Source of the DNA: Candidatus Thalassarchaeaceae archaeon
GTDB taxonomy: Archaea > Thermoplasmatota > Poseidoniia > Poseidoniales > Thalassarchaeaceae
Length of the DNA: 10,484 nt
Reading direction: 5' to 3'
Assembly (NCBI GenBank): GCA_030747885.1
Contig: JASLJW010000040.1
Location: 1 to 10,484, forward strand
Shown one piece after another: positions 8,501 through 10,484 of the stretch (position 1 is its first letter; the number at the start of each line of letters is the position of its first letter). The notes under the pieces are model-generated. The model worked only from the letters and a program-made list of their open reading frames with translations, ran no database searches and was not told the origin of the DNA. A program made the translations under genes and the position numbers.

Positions 8501-9335
8501 ATGTACGAACTGGATGTATGTCCTCGATTAACATCCCATGGAATCCCAAACGATGGGATCCCGAATAGCAAAGTTGGTGTATTGGAATTCTAGATGAAAT
8601 ACATTTCAATATTTTTTCATGGATGGGATCTAGAGATGGAGAATGATTCAGAAAGATGATGCCGTCTGCCAAGTCGAAGGTGAAAATCGACCTATTTTGA
8701 TCATTCAATCCTTCAATCAAACGAGAATAGAAACGTGACGGATGAGCTCCACAAAGAGTTTTTTCGATTTCATCTATACTAGAATGAACTCCTTGGAGAT
8801 GTTCTACCAAAGTATCCATTGGAACATCGTTTCTCCTAAGGGTAGATTCGAGGCCAAGTAAAGTCCGAGTCTTAGAAATGGGCCATTTTCGATTTTCTAT
8901 TGGATGCAATAATGGAAAGGCCAATTCTGATGCTTTCTTTTCCATTATAGTATGCATTGCAAGTTCTAATGATGGGCCATCAGGGAGCATGCGAGGTTCA
9001 CGTAAATCTGCATATATTTTCGTACACAAACCATTCAATGTTAGGTGTGTACTTCGATCAACTATTCCTGTTGAAGAAGAAATAGTATCTAGAAAACGAT
9101 CGCGAGATAAATTAGATGAATGAATAAAGAGAATTCGCGGGGGGCCGCCCTCTGTTCTAGGTCTTGTATCAATCGATTGTTGAATTGCTTGTTCCAATAT
9201 CCAGTCTGGAAATGGACCCCTAGGAATTTGTTCCAAGGTTATCTCCACGACATCACCAACATTCTTCTTGTTCTTCGATGGTAGATAAACCCGAAGATTC
9301 GAAACATTATTTCCTTCTATAGAATAATGATGCAA
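5568..9335 (-). CDS. addB: AddB-like protein: degenerate helicase fold plus Fe-S PD-(D/E)XK nuclease
   Basis: This is the predicted AddB partner of the downstream AddA-like helicase. The C-terminal part is a RecB/Cas4-type nuclease: first cysteine C894 (WIDCGRKGW), H926 (RGVLIHEVFE), D1066 (GYIDRIDL), D1107-x-K1109 (IRDMKT), Q1129/Y1133 (QLAIY), then C1234, C1237 and C1243 with exact CX2CX5C spacing. Together with C894 these should bind a 4Fe-4S cluster, as in AddB and Dna2. The N-terminal ~870 residues resemble the inactive helicase fold of AddB: the RILFIHSSNLS strand (67-77), a motif IV-like ILVHP (331-335) and a motif V-like stretch at 590-627 (ANRVIVVEP). No Walker A is visible where AddB normally has one (around 14-30), so ATP hydrolysis here is unlikely. 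The length, 1255 residues, is close to typical AddB (about 1170). The start is uncertain: the frame opens after TAG at 9347, the only upstream option is TTG 9335 without a ribosome binding site, and there is no in-frame ATG before residue 116. It overlaps the thioredoxin-like gene by 29 bases. Confidence 0.88.
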   Translation of the reverse strand: MHHYSIEGNNVSNLRVYLPSKNKKNVGDVVEITLEQIPRGPFPDWILEQAIQQSIDTRPRTEGGPPRILFIHSSNLSRDRFLDTISSSTGIVDRSTHLTLNGLCTKIYADLREPRMLPDGPSLELAMHTIMEKKASELAFPLLHPIENRKWPISKTRTLLGLESTLRRNDVPMDTLVEHLQGVHSSIDEIEKTLCGAHPSRFYSRLIEGLNDQNRSIFTFDLADGIIFLNHSPSLDPIHEKILKCISSRIPIHQLCYSGSHRLGFHGMLIEDIHPVRTSNDLPEWIPPHNPVKNETQPNVHRIHIRESSSAPRVTARIIKRYLESGESDIILVHPLANNLPTEWKIELSSLGIPVSQEKSPLRTSPIVHWISSAINISHSEECFSLESLLSFAVQRTVRLFQSENIPLHPSDSRILPIPNREVLESLARDRRLIGGKGVLSDWLRAFSSDSSESRTPIAHEQTQWWFLCTLGALSPILNPKDAALLKEESYRKGCFTGSELPFEILECSPDAWLNHLISMLNIEELSKHFDGQREDGLVGLQILMDEISKLRIYEESMGLASPDNPKSWCNQIQSIIDAGLMPEISSPHSTVLVKTPDDLLGCRANRVIVVEPTAKAWDLRVTIPPLLHEEERQRLGILRPDGPIRHARHLLQSIFYSGEEVVIVDPTVLDEATPPVAPYVEHWRETSELEALPSFLTEGDFSATSGWSRVDFGNTSLVVAEDRTVMPYSDGLSTVVIENSHGVSWRSKRSSEGNLLLQRHQTTTQPLSYSSPLVTMESDLFSDRLQRQPSLITGPNAYHSDEVRDFVVSTKPLTMIPGKKHLRDIPRPVENPTWPVIGGKWNEKETMSIDPRPILPKEIDIESFDKRHGYSTGEEWKVPDVWSASRLNSWIDCGRKGWLSQALFAGADDMPDEELDSRTRGVLIHEVFEGMVENSLGMTRSVERTTFEPRSIATSGTNPKALMTKMAELLDLHAPWLSRSDVVTDERLRDLVGMDDESWRSWLAKRPEIEPSGRFAQIISAEYDIPDSVPICMEYKIGKDRGQGEGTIIGKDKSGHDVKVKGYIDRIDLVPIGEKGELIDESGSDEPAPLIPNNQWKPKRLVLIRDMKTASKDRGADKHHNGLLEDVQLAIYARAWEIEHPGDLVIGVGISDIGLETVHHIELDSEWVDCLEGLEIGERTDVLTGLFKPLSSESNLPTQPGFRGWMQHRLDAVFRAVYAARNRKVIPNPTRLCSYCPVSDICGLSEIGGEGQWG
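5586..5591 (-). promoter_or_regulatory. Strong ribosome binding site that fixes the GTG start of addA
   Basis: On the minus strand the bases GGAGGT (extending to GGAGGTGA at 5584) stand 8 bases before the GTG at 5577-5575. This is full complementarity to the usual 16S rRNA 3' end. It lies within the last codons of addB, where it encodes part of the Gly-Gly-Glu-Gly tail, so addA is probably translated from the shared message with ribosomes arriving from addB. It is the best Shine-Dalgarno site seen at any gene start in the window and decides in favour of GTG over the nearby TTG at codon 3. Confidence 0.85.
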
Positions 9336-10320
9336 CCGAGAAAACTAGAATTATAGAAATTAGGCCAGTAGAAGGTAAGAAGCCATCTTCATCACCACAT
9401 GATAAATCATCAACCTCCATTGCAAAAATTGTAGACCACTCAAAGGCCATAACTAAACGGAAATCGGCTCCGTCCCAAATAGAAGGAAGAGTAATTGATG
9501 CTGAACCATTTGAATTATCGTCGGTATCCAAACGGTGAATGTCCCGAATAACATGACTATAATTCTCTAAGCCATTGGTTCCTTGTTCAAATCTCGCAAC
9601 ATTTTCGACAACAAATAGTACTGGAGTATAATGCGTCATACCCGGAAATATTCCACATTCCTCCCAATAATCATCTACATGTTTCACTTCTAAATTTGGC
9701 CCTATGGTCCAAGAAACTGTTCCTTCAGAATTATTCGATGAAGATGCTACCCACTCAAGCGATGAAGATAATCCATCCAAAGGAAGACTTGAACCCATGC
9801 TCAGGGATTGAGTGTAATCATCTGCTAGAGAGACGCCCCCTTTTGCCAATGTACCTGTATGAAGCCACTCTCCATTGAATACAATTGAGGGGGGAGTACG
9901 TGTCAAACCATCTGTCGAAATTACAGATGCAGGACCATAGCGTTCTATCCAGCGATCATCACCAACCTCTGTTCCAAAGGGGTCCTGGGATTCTGAATAC
10001 TCTCTATGATAATGCAAACGCTCTACTTGATTGCTCTGGGACAAAACTTCCACTACATGTTCACTATCTAGACAGTTTGCACACCATGTTGCAGTATATA
10101 CTTCTACAATATGTGGCCACGATGAAGATTCAATTTGACCTGTGGAATTACTAATATTGCCTGCTCCAATATCAATAGCTATTCCTCCAATCATCCCACT
10201 CATTTCCATCTCTTGGGTTCCTGATTCAACCCTCTCAGCAACGGGAGAATTCAGCGATGAAGAGGCATGTACCATACTAGATAAGCAGACAAGAAAAACC
10301 AGTATGAGTGCTCGCTTCAT
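9307..10320 (-). CDS. Secreted, membrane-anchored thioredoxin-fold protein (CXXC)
   Basis: This 337-residue protein has a Sec-type signal peptide (MKRALILVFLVCLSSMVHA, cleavage probably after A19), a low-complexity Ser/Gly/Asn linker, and a thioredoxin-like domain from about residue 69. The domain has strand IVEVYTATWC, active-site C80-A-N-C83 and cis-proline region TPPSIVFNG (142-150). A Ser-rich, beta-type extension (about 185-300) follows, then one transmembrane helix (about 317-333) ending in the basic stop-transfer YRRK. The active site should therefore lie outside the cytoplasm, tethered to the membrane, where it could reduce or isomerise disulfides of exported proteins. C222 and C308 are further Cys outside the active site. 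The substrate is unknown. This architecture is common among signal-peptide proteins of marine Thermoplasmatota, which is part of my taxonomic guess. The ATG at 10320 is supported by the signal peptide. The gene lies 31 bases after the preceding gene, and its stop codon is inside the start of addB. Confidence 0.85.
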   Translation of the reverse strand: MKRALILVFLVCLSSMVHASSSLNSPVAERVESGTQEMEMSGMIGGIAIDIGAGNISNSTGQIESSSWPHIVEVYTATWCANCLDSEHVVEVLSQSNQVERLHYHREYSESQDPFGTEVGDDRWIERYGPASVISTDGLTRTPPSIVFNGEWLHTGTLAKGGVSLADDYTQSLSMGSSLPLDGLSSSLEWVASSSNNSEGTVSWTIGPNLEVKHVDDYWEECGIFPGMTHYTPVLFVVENVARFEQGTNGLENYSHVIRDIHRLDTDDNSNGSASITLPSIWDGADFRLVMAFEWSTIFAMEVDDLSCGDEDGFLPSTGLISIILVFSVASLFYRRK

Positions 10321-10351
10321 GCATCGGTGAAGTAGCCGTTACACCTCAATG

Positions 10352-10484
10352 TTACCTTTCTTCGTTTTGAAAATTCCAGAACGCACGATGGCGGCGTTGG
10401 CGGAAAAATCGAACTTGGTCCTCTATCCTAGCCCACCATTGCCTTCCTTCAGGATCAAATTCCTCTTGAATTGGAGTGAGGTAC
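10352..10484 (-). CDS. C-terminal end of an unidentified basic, Trp-rich protein
   Basis: One minus-strand frame is open from the right edge (first complete codon at 10483) to TAA at 10354-10352, giving the last 43 residues of a protein whose start is outside the window. The other frame read from the edge stops within ten codons. The tail contains EEFDPEGRQWWARIEDQ and then the basic stretch RFFRQRRHRAFW, with three Trp, five Phe and eight Arg in all, and looks like an amphipathic, probably soluble, nucleic-acid- or membrane-surface-binding end. I do not recognise a family. The 31-base gap to the thioredoxin-like gene on the same strand suggests a shared transcript. It is too short to prove coding, but the amino acid make-up is protein-like. 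Confidence 0.6.
   Translation of the reverse strand, partial: YLTPIQEEFDPEGRQWWARIEDQVRFFRQRRHRAFWNFQNEER

Noticed and set aside
9240..9307. The ATG at 9307-9305 as a separate 22-codon gene.
   Set aside because: The product is a short basic peptide with no features; the ATG is better explained as a marker of a frame problem at the addB start or as chance.
10321..10351. GAGGTG (10347-10342, minus strand) as the ribosome binding site of the thioredoxin-like gene, with a complementary CACC nearby.
   Set aside because: It is 21 bases from the ATG, too far for a normal Shine-Dalgarno site, and the possible stem is only four base pairs.
1..10484. Mobile elements, CRISPR arrays, tRNA or rRNA genes and toxin-antitoxin or restriction modules around the helicase-nuclease.
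   Set aside because: No transposase, repeat-spacer pattern, cloverleaf-like segment or methylase motif was seen by eye on either strand; all the space is taken by the six minus-strand genes.

Overview
The window reads as a compact piece of a prokaryotic chromosome, with six genes all on the minus strand and almost no intergenic space (31, 61 and 45 bases at the three gaps, overlaps at the other two junctions). Base composition is AT-rich and Arg is often CGA. The signal-peptide protein with a WCxNC thioredoxin centre and a C-terminal membrane anchor ending in YRRK, together with the general style of the proteins, suggests a low-GC marine Thermoplasmatota archaeon (Marine Group II/III, Poseidoniia-like). 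That is an inference: no rRNA, ribosomal protein or other marker gene is present, and a bacterial source is not excluded. The one strong ribosome binding site seen, GGAGGTGA, fits either domain.

In transcription order (right to left): the last 43 codons of an unidentified basic, Trp-rich protein (10484-10352); a secreted, membrane-anchored thioredoxin-fold protein (10320-9307); a 1255-residue AddB-like protein with a degenerate helicase part and an Fe-S PD-(D/E)XK nuclease domain (9335-5568); a 1617-residue AddA/RecB-like UvrD-family helicase with its own C-terminal nuclease domain (5577-724); a 68-residue two-helix membrane protein (662-456); and the N-terminal 136 codons of an M20-family metallopeptidase that runs off the left edge (410-1).

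The core of the window is the overlapping addB-addA pair, which takes up about 8.6 kb. The two proteins should form a heterodimeric, ATP-driven, dual-nuclease end-resection machine for double-strand-break repair, and probably for degrading foreign linear DNA. All SF1 helicase motifs are in AddA, a complete RecB-type nuclease site is in each subunit, and the canonical C...CX2CX5C cluster is in AddB. AddA has an excellent ribosome binding site buried in the last codons of addB, so the two are probably translated in a coupled way. If the archaeal assignment holds, this pair is notable, because archaeal end resection is normally credited to HerA-NurA with Mre11-Rad50. The odd points are the unusual start of addB, its missing Walker A motif, a large insertion in AddA, and a second, irregular cysteine cluster at the AddA C-terminus. 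No RNA genes, CRISPR arrays, insertion sequences, long repeats or convincing promoters or terminators were found.
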